From NCBI GenBank assembly GCA_049642385.1, contig JBAROU010000107.1:1-13070 (forward strand): a DNA stretch of 13,070 nt. Reading direction: 5' to 3'. Each line of letters opens with the position of its first letter. Within the stretch, counting starts at the first letter, position 1. A program made the position numbers and the translations under genes. Positions 1-6,884 of this stretch are shown in pieces. The DNA is from JBAROU01 sp049642385. GTDB taxonomy: Bacteria; Chloroflexota; Dehalococcoidia; DSTF01; RBG-16-68-14. The notes under the pieces are model-generated. The model ran no database searches and was not told where the DNA came from. It saw only the letters and a list, made by a program, of their open reading frames with translations.

Positions 1-1
1 G

Positions 2-73
2 CTCACCGATGTGCGCGACGAAGCGATCTTCGTGAGTAACGCCTACATCGTGTCCGGCAAAGTGCCGAGCTAG
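2..73 (+). CDS. C-terminal end of an unidentified protein (partial)
   Basis: Only the last 23 codons are inside the window, ending in TAG at 71-73. The peptide reads LTDVRDEAIFVSNAYIVSGK followed by VPS, with codon use like the neighbouring genes, so it is probably the real end of an upstream gene. It ends 10 bases before the ileS start, and its stop codon overlaps the ileS Shine-Dalgarno, so the two genes are probably co-transcribed. Too little remains to name a family. Confidence 0.55.
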   Translation, partial: LTDVRDEAIFVSNAYIVSGKVPS

Positions 74-83
74 GAGAGCACTC

Positions 84-3000
84 GTGTTCAAGCCAGTCGA
101 CCCGAAGCCCGACTTCCCGGCGCTAGAGCGCGAGACGCTGCGCTGGTGGCAGGAGCAGGGCATCGTCGCGCAGTACCTGAAGCGAAACGAGGCGTCGGAG
201 CGGCGCTGGTCGTTCGTCGACGGGCCGATCACCGCGAACAACCCGATGGGCGTCCACCACGCCTGGGGGCGCGCGTACAAGGACGCCTTCCAACGCCACA
301 AGACGATGCAGGGCTTCCGCCAGCGCTACCAGAACGGCTACGACTGCCAGGGCCTCTGGATCGAGGTGGAGGTCGAGCGGGAGCTGGGCTTCACGTCGAA
401 GCACGACATCGAGGCGTACGGCGTCGACCGCTTCGTCGAGGCGTGCAAGGAGCGCGTGCAGAAGTTCGCGGATCAGATCACCACGCAATCAATCCGGCTC
501 GGCTACTGGATGGACTGGGAGAACTCATACTTCACCAACTCGGACGAAAACAACTACGCGATCTGGCACTTCCTCCAGGTGTGCCACAAACGAGGCTGGC
601 TCTACAAAGGCCAGGACTCGATGCCGTGGTGCCCGCGTTGCTCGACCGGCCTTTCGAACATGGAGATCGTCACCGAGGGCTACCGAGAGCTGACGCACCC
701 GAGCGTCTACCTGAAGCTGCCGCTCAACGAACGCCCGGGCGAGTCGCTCCTGGTCTGGACGACGACGCCGTGGACGCTCGCGGCGAACGTGGCGGCCGCG
801 GTGCATCCGGAGCTTACGTACGCGCGCGTGCGTCAAGGCGACGAGGTGCTCTACCTGTCGAAGGCGACACTGGGCGTGCTCGCCCAGGCGGGCGCCCGTC
901 CGGGCGAGGGCGATTACACCGTTGAGGCAGAGCTGCCCGGCCGCGAGCTGATCGGCCTGACGTACCGCGGGCCGTTCGACGAACTGCCGGCGCAGGAAGG
1001 CGTCGTCCACCGCGTGATCGAGTGGGAAGACGTGAGCGAGGACGAAGGGACGGGCATCGTCCACATCGCGCCGGGGTGCGGGCAGGAAGACTTCGCGCTG
1101 AGCAAGCAGTTTGACCTGGCGGTGATCGCGCCGATCGACCAGTTCGGCAACTACGTCGAGGGCTTCGGTTTCCTGGAGGGACGCTTCGCGGGAGACGTGG
1201 CGCCGCCGGTGTTCGAGTCGCTTCGCGAGAAGAACGTGCTCTATCGCGTTCAGGACTATTCACACCGTTACCCGATTTGCTGGCGTTGCGATAGCGAGCT
1301 GGTCTTCCGCGTCGTGGACGAGTGGTTCATCAACATGGACGGGAAGGACGACGAAGGAACGAGTCTGCGCGAACGAATGATGGAGGTGACGCAGAAGATC
1401 CGCTGGATCCCGGACTTCGGCCTCGCGCGCGAGCTGGACTGGCTACGCAACATGGCCGACTGGATGATCTCGAAGAAGCGGTATTACGGCCTTGCGCTGC
1501 CGATCTTCGAATGCGAGTGCGGGCACGTCGAGGTGATCGGCGGGCGGGACGAGCTACGCGAGAGGGCGGTCGAAGGCTGGGATGCGTTCGCCCAGACGGG
1601 CGCCGGCACGGGCGACGGACACTCGGCCCATAGACCGTGGATCGATGCCGTGAAGATCCGCTGCACTCAGTGTGGTGCGGTCGTTTCGCGTATCACGGAT
1701 GTCGGCAACCCGTGGCTCGACGCGGGCATCGTGCCGTTCTCCACGCTGTCGTACGACAGCGACACATCGTTTTGGGAACAGTGGTTCCCGGCCGACTTCA
1801 TCACCGAGAGCTTCCCGGGCCAGTTCCGCAACTGGTTCTACGCGCTGCTCGCGATGAGCACGGTGCTGGAACGGCGCGAGCCGTTTCGCGCAGTGCTGGG
1901 CCACGCGCTGGTGCGCGACGAGCAGGGCGAGGAGATGCACAAGAGCAAGGGCAACGCGATCTGGTTCGACGAAGCCGCGGAGAAGATGGGCGTCGACGTA
2001 ATGCGCTGGCTCTTCATGCGCCACAACCCGGAGCAGAACGTGAACTTCGGCTGGGGAACGGGCGACGACGTGCGGCGGAGCTTCGTGTTGACGCTCTGGA
2101 ACACGTATGCGTTCTTCGTAACGTATGCGAACATCGATGGCTGGCAGCCGGACGCCACCGCGCCGACGATTGAGAACGAGCTCGATCGCTGGCTGCTCTC
2201 GGAGCTACACCAACTCGTCGCCGACGTGACCAACGGGCTCGATACCTTCGAGACGATGACGCCCTGCCGGCGCATCGAGGCGTTCGTGGAGGACCTCTCG
2301 AACTGGTACGTGCGGCGCAGCCGGCGTCGCTTCTGGAAGTCTGAGGACGACAGCGACAAGCGTTCGGCGTACACGACGCTGTACGAGACGCTGGTGACGC
2401 TGGCGAAGCTGCTAGCGCCGCTGATGCCGTTCCTGGCAGAGGAGCTGTACGAGAACCTCGTTGTATCTGTGGACGGAGCGGCATCGCCATCAATCCACCT
2501 GACGGACTGGCCGCAGGCGGACGCGTCGCTGATCGACAAGGTGCTGAGCGACGAGGTGCGGCTGCTGCAGCGGCTCGCGTCGCTGGGGCGTTCGGCGCGC
2601 AGCAAGGCGGCGATCAAGGTGCGGCAGCCGCTGTCGCGCGTGTTCGTGAAGGTGCGCGCGCAGGTGGAGGAGGACGGTCTGCGCCGGATGGAGGCGCAGC
2701 TCATGGAGGAGCTGAACGTTCGTGAGCTGGTGGCGATTCGAGACGAATCGGACTTTCTGCGGTACGAGGTGAAGCCGAACTTGCCAGTGCTCGGCCCGAA
2801 GTACGGGAGCGACGTCGGCAAGATCCGCAAGGCGTTGGACGAGCAGGACGCCGGCGCGATCGCGGCCGCGGTATCGGAGGGACGCAGCGTCGAGATCGCG
2901 GGTTACCAGCTCGAGCCAGACGAGGTGCTCGTCTCGACGGTCGAGCGCGAGGGTTTCGCGTCGGCGCAGGAGGCGGGATACATCGTCGTCGTCGATACCG

Positions 3001-3278
3001 AAGTGCCGGCAGAGTTGCGGGACGAAGGACTGGCGCGAGAGCTGGTGCATCGGATCCAGAACCTGCGGCGCGACGCCGGGTTCGACATCTCGGACCGGAT
3101 CACGACGTACTGGCAGGGCGACGACGACGTGCGACGCGTGGTGGCCGCGCACGGTGAGTACGTGCAAGGCGAGACGCTCTCGCTCTCACTCGTGGAGGGC
3201 GCGCCGCCGGACGGCGCGCAGCGCGCGGAGCAGACGGTCGATGGGCACCAGGTGGTGCTGAGCGTCGTTCGGGCGTGA
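84..3278 (+). CDS. ileS: Isoleucyl-tRNA synthetase (IleRS), IleRS2-like with GXHH in place of HXGH
   Basis: This cytoplasmic enzyme charges tRNA-Ile with isoleucine and edits valine errors. At 1064 residues it has the usual length for the family. The class I fold is visible. The first signature, normally HXGH, reads G56-V-H-H59 inside NNPMGVHHAWG. The second, normally KMSKS, reads E617-M-H-K-S621 followed by KGN. The CP1 editing domain shows TTTPWT at 226-231 and GTGIVHIAP at about 322-330, with D336 after it. Cysteine pairs C183/C186 and C399/C402, and C477/C479 with C527/C530, look like zinc sites. The C-terminal half carries the anticodon-binding region (a tryptophan-rich NWYVRRSRRRFW stretch is typical). 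The GTG start at 84 is supported by AGGAG at 72-76 with 7 nt spacing and by the N-terminal family sequence. The altered HIGH motif is known in some mupirocin-hyper-resistant IleRS2 enzymes. Resistance here is inference. Confidence 0.96.
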   Translation: MFKPVDPKPDFPALERETLRWWQEQGIVAQYLKRNEASERRWSFVDGPITANNPMGVHHAWGRAYKDAFQRHKTMQGFRQRYQNGYDCQGLWIEVEVERELGFTSKHDIEAYGVDRFVEACKERVQKFADQITTQSIRLGYWMDWENSYFTNSDENNYAIWHFLQVCHKRGWLYKGQDSMPWCPRCSTGLSNMEIVTEGYRELTHPSVYLKLPLNERPGESLLVWTTTPWTLAANVAAAVHPELTYARVRQGDEVLYLSKATLGVLAQAGARPGEGDYTVEAELPGRELIGLTYRGPFDELPAQEGVVHRVIEWEDVSEDEGTGIVHIAPGCGQEDFALSKQFDLAVIAPIDQFGNYVEGFGFLEGRFAGDVAPPVFESLREKNVLYRVQDYSHRYPICWRCDSELVFRVVDEWFINMDGKDDEGTSLRERMMEVTQKIRWIPDFGLARELDWLRNMADWMISKKRYYGLALPIFECECGHVEVIGGRDELRERAVEGWDAFAQTGAGTGDGHSAHRPWIDAVKIRCTQCGAVVSRITDVGNPWLDAGIVPFSTLSYDSDTSFWEQWFPADFITESFPGQFRNWFYALLAMSTVLERREPFRAVLGHALVRDEQGEEMHKSKGNAIWFDEAAEKMGVDVMRWLFMRHNPEQNVNFGWGTGDDVRRSFVLTLWNTYAFFVTYANIDGWQPDATAPTIENELDRWLLSELHQLVADVTNGLDTFETMTPCRRIEAFVEDLSNWYVRRSRRRFWKSEDDSDKRSAYTTLYETLVTLAKLLAPLMPFLAEELYENLVVSVDGAASPSIHLTDWPQADASLIDKVLSDEVRLLQRLASLGRSARSKAAIKVRQPLSRVFVKVRAQVEEDGLRRMEAQLMEELNVRELVAIRDESDFLRYEVKPNLPVLGPKYGSDVGKIRKALDEQDAGAIAAAVSEGRSVEIAGYQLEPDEVLVSTVEREGFASAQEAGYIVVVDTEVPAELRDEGLARELVHRIQNLRRDAGFDISDRITTYWQGDDDVRRVVAAHGEYVQGETLSLSLVEGAPPDGAQRAEQTVDGHQVVLSVVRA

Positions 3279-3280
3279 GG

Positions 3281-3286
3281 TAGAAT
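3281..3286 (+). promoter_or_regulatory. Putative -10 box for the small ORF-rdgB-moaA operon
   Basis: TAGAAT begins two bases after the ileS stop codon and lies 26 bases before the next ATG. The predicted message would have a leader of about 20 nt containing a purine-rich AAAGGGGG ribosome site. No convincing -35 is seen at 17-18 bp. The same TANAAT pattern precedes other genes in this window. Confidence 0.45.
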
Positions 3287-3312
3287 ACGGGAGCTTAGCA
3301 AAGGGGGCTGAT

Positions 3313-3501
3313 ATGGATAAGTTCATGCTTGTCGCCGCCGCTCTGATGGCCACGCTTGCCGCGGTGCGGGCGGGGCAGAAGGCGCTGGGCGCATGGCAGA
3401 AGGTGCTGGACGCCGCGCGTGAGTCGGAAGAACCGACGGGGGCGGCATCGCCTGCGACGAACGGCGCGCGACCGCGCGAGGCCGAGCCCATCGCTTCGTG
3501 A
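3313..3501 (+). CDS. Small hypothetical protein with a hydrophobic N-terminus
   Basis: A 62-residue protein that I do not recognise. Residues 4-19 (FMLVAAALMATLAAVR) are hydrophobic enough for one short membrane helix or signal anchor. They are followed by a basic/amphipathic stretch (GQKALGAWQKVLDAARE) and a Pro/Ala/Glu-rich tail that looks disordered. The start ATG has an AAAGGGGG site beginning at 3301. Its TGA stop overlaps the GTG start of rdgB by four bases (GTGA), which suggests translational coupling. The gene would be first in an operon with rdgB and moaA, but nothing in the sequence ties it to nucleotide clean-up or molybdopterin synthesis. It could be a short leader ORF, though the spacing and overlap favour a real gene. 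Confidence 0.6.
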   Translation: MDKFMLVAAALMATLAAVRAGQKALGAWQKVLDAARESEEPTGAASPATNGARPREAEPIAS

Positions 3502-4109
3502 CGGACGCGCCCAAGCTGCTCCTGGCGACGAACAACGCCGGTAAGGTTGCGGAGCTGCGCGAGCTGCTCGAGGGCTGCGGCTGGGAGCTGGTGACGCCGG
3601 CGGACGTCGAGCTGTCGCTCGATGTCGATGAAGTTGGACAGACCTACGCGGAGAATGCTTCAATCAAAGCTGAAGCGTACGCAAAGGCCAGCGGCCTTGT
3701 CGCTCTCGCTGACGACTCAGGTCTGGAAGTCGATGCCCTGGACGGTCGGCCGGGTGTGTTATCAGCACGATATGGCGGGCCAAACCGAATGGACTCGGAA
3801 CGCGTCGAAACGCTGTTGGCAGAACTGGCCGGCGTGCCGGATGAACGGCGCAATGCCCGCTTTCGCGCAGTGATCGCAATCGTGGAGCCGGGCGGGAGGA
3901 CCGAACTGGTGGAGGGCAGCGTGGAAGGTCGCATCGCGCACGAGCCAAGAGGCGCCAGCGGGTTTGGCTACGACCCGATCTTCCTGCTGCCGGAGCGTGG
4001 TGTGACGATGGCTGAGCTGCCGTCCGCCGAAAAGAACTCGGTCAGCCACCGAGGCGTCGCGGCGCGGACGGCGCGCGTCGTGCTGGAGCGAATGCTACGT
4101 GGATCGTGA
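3498..4109 (+). CDS. rdgB: XTP/dITP diphosphatase (RdgB/HAM1 family, non-canonical purine NTP pyrophosphatase)
   Basis: This enzyme hydrolyses deaminated purine triphosphates (dITP, XTP, ITP) to monophosphate and pyrophosphate, keeping them out of DNA and RNA. The 203 residues match the family's usual length of about 200. The N-terminal substrate motif reads LLLATNNAGKVAEL (about 7-20, with T11, N12, K16). The ENA-x2-KA motif follows at 52-59. ADDSGLEVDAL at 71-81 carries the catalytic acidic pair. SARYGG at 89-94, GFGYDPIFLLPE and SHRGVAARTA near the C-terminus are the other conserved blocks. The GTG start at 3498 is set by the four-base overlap with the preceding ORF and by the family N-terminus. 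Its 3' end overlaps the moaA start by 11 bases, so the three genes are probably one transcript. Confidence 0.95.
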   Translation: MTDAPKLLLATNNAGKVAELRELLEGCGWELVTPADVELSLDVDEVGQTYAENASIKAEAYAKASGLVALADDSGLEVDALDGRPGVLSARYGGPNRMDSERVETLLAELAGVPDERRNARFRAVIAIVEPGGRTELVEGSVEGRIAHEPRGASGFGYDPIFLLPERGVTMAELPSAEKNSVSHRGVAARTARVVLERMLRGS

Positions 4110-5202
4110 CACGAGCCTACAAGGCGACCACCTGATCCCGCTGATGCCACGGGATCGGGCCGAACCGACGCCGTTCGAGGACGACGGCGCGGAGCTGCCG
4201 CAGTCGTGGGGCGACGGCCCCTTAAGCGACGGCTTCGGGCGGGAGCTGAAGAACCTGCGCGTCTCGGTCACCGACCGCTGCAACTTCCGCTGCACGTACT
4301 GCATGCCAGAGGAAGGCCTCCAGTGGCTGGGCCGCGAGGAGATCCTTTCGTACGAGGAGATCGAGCGCCTGGTGCGGGTGTTCGCGCGGCTGGGTGTCGA
4401 GGAGGTGCGGCTCACCGGCGGCGAACCGCTGGTGCGGCGCGACCTGCCGGCGCTGATCAAGATGCTGGCGCAGATCGACGAGCTGAAGAGCCTGAGCCTG
4501 ACGACGAACGGCTTTTCGCTGAAGAACATGTGCGGCGAGCTCGTCGCTGCGGGGCTGCGGCGGATCAACGTGAGCATGGACACGCCCGTGCGCGAGAAGT
4601 TCGCGCACATCACGCGTCGCGATGCACTGCCGGAGGTGCTGGAAGGCCTGGAGGAGTGCGAGAAGTACCCAAGCCTGCGTCCGATCAAGGTGAACGCCGT
4701 CGCGATCCGCGGCTTCAGCGAGGACGACGTGCTCGCCTTCGCGGAGCTGGCGCGCCGCAAGCCATACGTTGTGCGCTGGATCGAGTTCATGCCGCTGGAC
4801 GCGGACGGTCATTGGGACCGCGACGACGTCCTCACTGGGGCAGAGATCCGCTCGATCATCGAATCGCGCTACCCGCTCGTAGCGCTGGGCGACGATCGCA
4901 TCGCAACGGCACAACGCTTCGCGTTCGCGGACGGCGCGGGCGAGGTGGGCTTCATCAACCCTGTGAGCGAGCCGTTTTGCTCGAGCTGCGACCGCATCCG
5001 GCTCACCGCGGACGGCCAGTACCGCACGTGCCTCTTCTCGACCTGGGAGACGGATTTGCGCGCGCCGTTGCGTTCGGGCGCGAGCGACGACGAGATGGAG
5101 CAGATCATCCGAGCGGCGTCGTGGCGCAAGGAGATGAAGCACCACATCAACGACGCGGGCTTCCAGCGCGCGTCGCGGAGCATGTCACAGATCGGCGGAT
5201 AG
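4099..5202 (+). CDS. moaA: GTP 3',8-cyclase MoaA (molybdenum cofactor biosynthesis)
   Basis: MoaA is a radical SAM enzyme that converts GTP to 3',8-cyclo-7,8-dihydro-GTP, which MoaC turns into cPMP. The N-terminal cluster motif C61-NFR-C65-TY-C68 sits in VSVTDRCNFRCTYCMPEEG. LTGGEPLVRRDLP is the SAM-binding GGEP block. The C-terminal GTP-binding [4Fe-4S] site is C294-x2-C297-x13-C311. The protein ends in Gly-Gly, the conserved MoaA tail. It has 367 residues against about 330 in most homologues. The extra length is an N-terminal extension of about 41 residues before LSDGFGRELKNLRVS. The GTG at 4099 is the best start (GGAG at 4085-4088), but ATG 4144 would remove 15 residues. The gene overlaps rdgB and is separated from moaC by an inserted low-GC gene. 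Confidence 0.95.
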   Translation: MDRDTSLQGDHLIPLMPRDRAEPTPFEDDGAELPQSWGDGPLSDGFGRELKNLRVSVTDRCNFRCTYCMPEEGLQWLGREEILSYEEIERLVRVFARLGVEEVRLTGGEPLVRRDLPALIKMLAQIDELKSLSLTTNGFSLKNMCGELVAAGLRRINVSMDTPVREKFAHITRRDALPEVLEGLEECEKYPSLRPIKVNAVAIRGFSEDDVLAFAELARRKPYVVRWIEFMPLDADGHWDRDDVLTGAEIRSIIESRYPLVALGDDRIATAQRFAFADGAGEVGFINPVSEPFCSSCDRIRLTADGQYRTCLFSTWETDLRAPLRSGASDDEMEQIIRAASWRKEMKHHINDAGFQRASRSMSQIGG

Positions 5203-5210
5203 ATCTCGAA

Positions 5211-5238
5211 GTTCGAGGTTCGAGGTTCGGGGTTCGTG
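5211..5238 (+). repeat. Four tandem 7-bp repeats (GTTCGAG type)
   Basis: Four consecutive heptamers read GTTCGAG, GTTCGAG, GTTCGGG and GTTCGTG with no gaps. The bases just before (CTCGAA at 5205-5210) are the reverse complement of TTCGAG inside the first two units, so a small hairpin could form. The block starts 8 bases after the moaA stop, at the left edge of the lower-GC segment. It is non-coding. Slipped-strand expansion is the simplest origin. Confidence 0.85.
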
Positions 5239-5319
5239 CCGAGCCGTCTCAGCCTCGCTTGTCGGCGCTGGGGCGGCTAGATTCTTCGAGGATCGTGTAC
5301 CCTCATGCGGAGTCTCAAC

Positions 5320-5325
5320 TAGACT
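5320..5325 (+). promoter_or_regulatory. Weak -10-like box for the low-GC gene
   Basis: TAGACT ends 6 bases before the ATG at 5332, the same layout seen at other genes here (box, then 6-8 nt, then ATG) that suggests a leaderless message. It matches TATAAT at four of six positions, and no -35 is visible. Another weak candidate, TAGATT, lies at 5278-5283. Confidence 0.3.
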
Positions 5326-5331
5326 GGTGGC

Positions 5332-6033
5332 ATGGGCGAGTTCTTCGACTGGCTGGCTGGACTCGATTGGAAATATTGGCTCGCTGTTCTCGTCGTCGTC
5401 GCCGTCGGGGGCGGAGTTGCCGCATGGCTTGCAACCGAGTTCTTACGATGGACATGGCGGATGATCTACAATCACGTCATCGCAGTACCGCACATCATGT
5501 TTGGCGAATGGTGTGATGGACGAACCACCTCTCAAGATGAGAGAGTCGATTCTAGGGATTGGCTTTGCTTAGAGTATCGAGCCGCGAAGAAAGGCCTTAT
5601 TTCCGTAGGTGTTCATAATTGCCGAGCGGAACTTACGCTGAGATTTCCTGATGGTCATGCAGAGGTGTTTCGCGGCTTATATGGGGGGGAGGATGCTCCG
5701 CGCAGGTTGTGGGATATGCGCGCGAACACGTCGGCAAAGCTGGAACTAGTACTTTTCCATCGCCTCCCGTTTGTGCTCAGCAGTGATTGGAACCGAGGCT
5801 TGCGAGACAATTCTAACTTTCAGCCTGTTGGCGTATATGTAACCAATCATGACTTTATTTTCGATCAGGGGCAACGGCGAGAGCTTTCTCCCGGCAAATA
5901 TAGTTTCCAGGTACAAATGACATTTGAAGGAGGTAGTGCAATAAGCGACGAAATGTGGCTAGTGGTCCCAGACTTAAACGAGTTGTGCGGCGATCTACCG
6001 ATGAGCTCTTGGTATGGCCGACTATCTGAGTGA
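5332..6033 (+). CDS. Membrane-anchored protein of unknown function, low-GC insert between moaA and moaC
   Basis: A 233-residue protein I cannot assign to a named family. A short aromatic N-terminus is followed by one membrane helix (about residues 15-37, rich in Val, Ala and Gly) and a juxtamembrane arginine segment. The rest (about 55-220) is predicted to be soluble and strand-rich, with blocks such as LISVGVHNCRAELTLRF, TSAKLELVLF and SPGKYSFQVQMTFEGG. That pattern of alternating strands would fit an immunoglobulin-like beta-sandwich, which is inference. From about base 5450 the DNA is much less GC-rich than its surroundings (roughly 43-52% in lines counted by hand) and uses codons that neighbours avoid (TTA, ATA, AGA), a sign of transfer. 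There is no good Shine-Dalgarno, and the start follows a weak -10-like TAGACT. The gene interrupts a moaA-moaC pair, and nothing links it to molybdopterin. Confidence 0.8.
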   Translation: MGEFFDWLAGLDWKYWLAVLVVVAVGGGVAAWLATEFLRWTWRMIYNHVIAVPHIMFGEWCDGRTTSQDERVDSRDWLCLEYRAAKKGLISVGVHNCRAELTLRFPDGHAEVFRGLYGGEDAPRRLWDMRANTSAKLELVLFHRLPFVLSSDWNRGLRDNSNFQPVGVYVTNHDFIFDQGQRRELSPGKYSFQVQMTFEGGSAISDEMWLVVPDLNELCGDLPMSSWYGRLSE

Positions 6034-6038
6034 TAGGG

Positions 6039-6137
6039 CTAGCGCTCAATCCGCTTTTGCCGATAGCGGGTTGATTCCGACACCTTCTCTCGGATCAACT
6101 CCTGGTACGGAAGCGCCTCAGCCCCGATCAGAGCCAT
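6039..6137 (-). pseudogene. Possible C-terminal remnant of a small reverse-strand protein (CopG/BrnA antitoxin-like tail)
   Basis: The reverse strand between the low-GC gene and moaC reads in frame as ALPYQELIREKVSESTRYRQ followed by KRIER and a TAG stop (6041-6039). The LPYQ-x-LI pattern resembles the C-terminal ribbon-helix-helix end of CopG/BrnA-type antitoxins (PYQTLI). No start codon or N-terminal half exists, because the frame runs into antisense moaC. If real, this is a broken fragment left at the edge of the low-GC insert. The likeness is short and could be chance. Confidence 0.25.
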
Positions 6138-6615
6138 GAGCGAACGATTGTCGCACATCGATGACGCGGGGCGCGCCCGGATGGTGGACGTCTCCGGCAA
6201 GGCAGACAGCGCGCGCGAGGCGGTGGCGCGCGGCACGGTGCGCATGCAGCCGGAGACGCTGGCGCTGATCGAGTCGGGCGGGATGAAGAAGGGCGACGTG
6301 ATCGCCACAGCGCGGCTGGCGGGCATCATGGCTGCCAAGCGCACCCACGAGCTGATCCCACTCTGTCATCCCTTGCTGCTGACCGATATCGACGTGCAGA
6401 TTACGGCGGACGAGGCAGACAACGCGCTCCAGATCGAAGCGACGGTGCGCACGACGGGTAAGACGGGCGTGGAGATGGAGGCGCTGACGGCGGTGTCGGT
6501 CGCGGCGCTGACGGTCTACGATATGTGTAAGGCGGTCGACCGCGGGATGCGCATCGAGTCGATCCGGCTGGCGCGCAAGACCGGCGGCAGGAGCGGGGAG
6601 AGCGTGCTGGAGTAG
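6136..6615 (+). CDS. moaC: Cyclic pyranopterin monophosphate synthase MoaC
   Basis: MoaC converts the MoaA product to cyclic pyranopterin monophosphate, completing the first stage of molybdopterin synthesis. The 159 residues match the family length of about 160. Conserved blocks are MVDVSGKADSAREAVARG near the N-terminus, KKGDVIATARLAGIMAAKRT at 51-70, the histidine motif HELIPLCHPL at 71-80, and GVEMEALTAVSVAALTVYDM at 111-130, followed by CKAVDR. D129 and K132 correspond to the catalytic Asp-Lys pair, and K51/K52 and K148 to other active-site lysines. The start ATG has no good ribosome site, perhaps because the insert just upstream replaced the native leader. The last 100 bases overlap, tail to tail, with a minus-strand ORF. 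Confidence 0.96.
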   Translation: MSERLSHIDDAGRARMVDVSGKADSAREAVARGTVRMQPETLALIESGGMKKGDVIATARLAGIMAAKRTHELIPLCHPLLLTDIDVQITADEADNALQIEATVRTTGKTGVEMEALTAVSVAALTVYDMCKAVDRGMRIESIRLARKTGGRSGESVLE

Positions 6616-6884
6616 TCCGGCAGCTCCGGCGTCGCGCTCGTCCCCACCACCAACACGAACGGCTCAGCAACGCCAACGTCCCTGCTGGCAGCGGGCGTTG
6701 CGGGCGTTTGGGGCGGGTCGAGGGATTCGCTGCTGCTGCCGCCGATGGCGGCGGCGAGCACGGCCGCGATGACGGCGAGGACGACGCCGGCGAGGATGCC
6801 GTAGAGCAGGATCCGGCGCCAGGAGTCCGGGCCGCCGAGCAGCAATGACCGTCGCGGCTCGTTAGGCTGTCGCCCGCGGCTCAA
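6516..6884 (-). CDS. Small single-pass membrane protein of unknown function (TTG start)
   Basis: A 122-residue protein with no recognised family. A basic N-terminus (SRGRQPNEPRR) leads into one clear membrane helix at about 25-48 (ILLYGILAGVVLAVIAAVLA), then a Ser/Pro/Ala-rich linker. A short strand-like block (EPFVLVVGTSATPELPDYSS) follows. The positive-inside rule places the N-terminus in the cytoplasm. The TTG start overlaps the stop of the upstream minus-strand gene (TTGA). It is preceded by GGAGGG (complement of 6891-6896) at 6 nt spacing, so the start is well supported. From about residue 90 the frame is antisense to the end of moaC. That tail has no protein-like character, and the gene may have lost its native end. 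Confidence 0.6.
   Translation of the reverse strand: MSRGRQPNEPRRSLLLGGPDSWRRILLYGILAGVVLAVIAAVLAAAIGGSSSESLDPPQTPATPAASRDVGVAEPFVLVVGTSATPELPDYSSTLSPLLPPVLRASRIDSMRIPRSTALHIS

Noticed and set aside
1838..2830. 330-codon minus-strand open frame inside ileS
   Set aside because: Composition is serine/arginine-rich as expected from antisense of a GC-rich gene; no domain, and ileS on the plus strand is certain.
4222..5145. 307-codon minus-strand frame over moaA
   Set aside because: Antisense shadow with no motif or ribosome site.
5211..5238. Heptamers as a CRISPR or iteron array
   Set aside because: Units are 7 bp with no spacers, and no cas or replication gene is near.
5467..5472. TACAAT as an internal promoter
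   Set aside because: It lies in the AT-richer coding region where such hexamers are expected by chance, and no start codon follows at leaderless or Shine-Dalgarno distance.
4206..5516. 436-codon plus-strand frame over moaA
   Set aside because: Arginine/glycine/alanine-rich shifted reading of moaA with no motifs; moaA is intact in its own frame.
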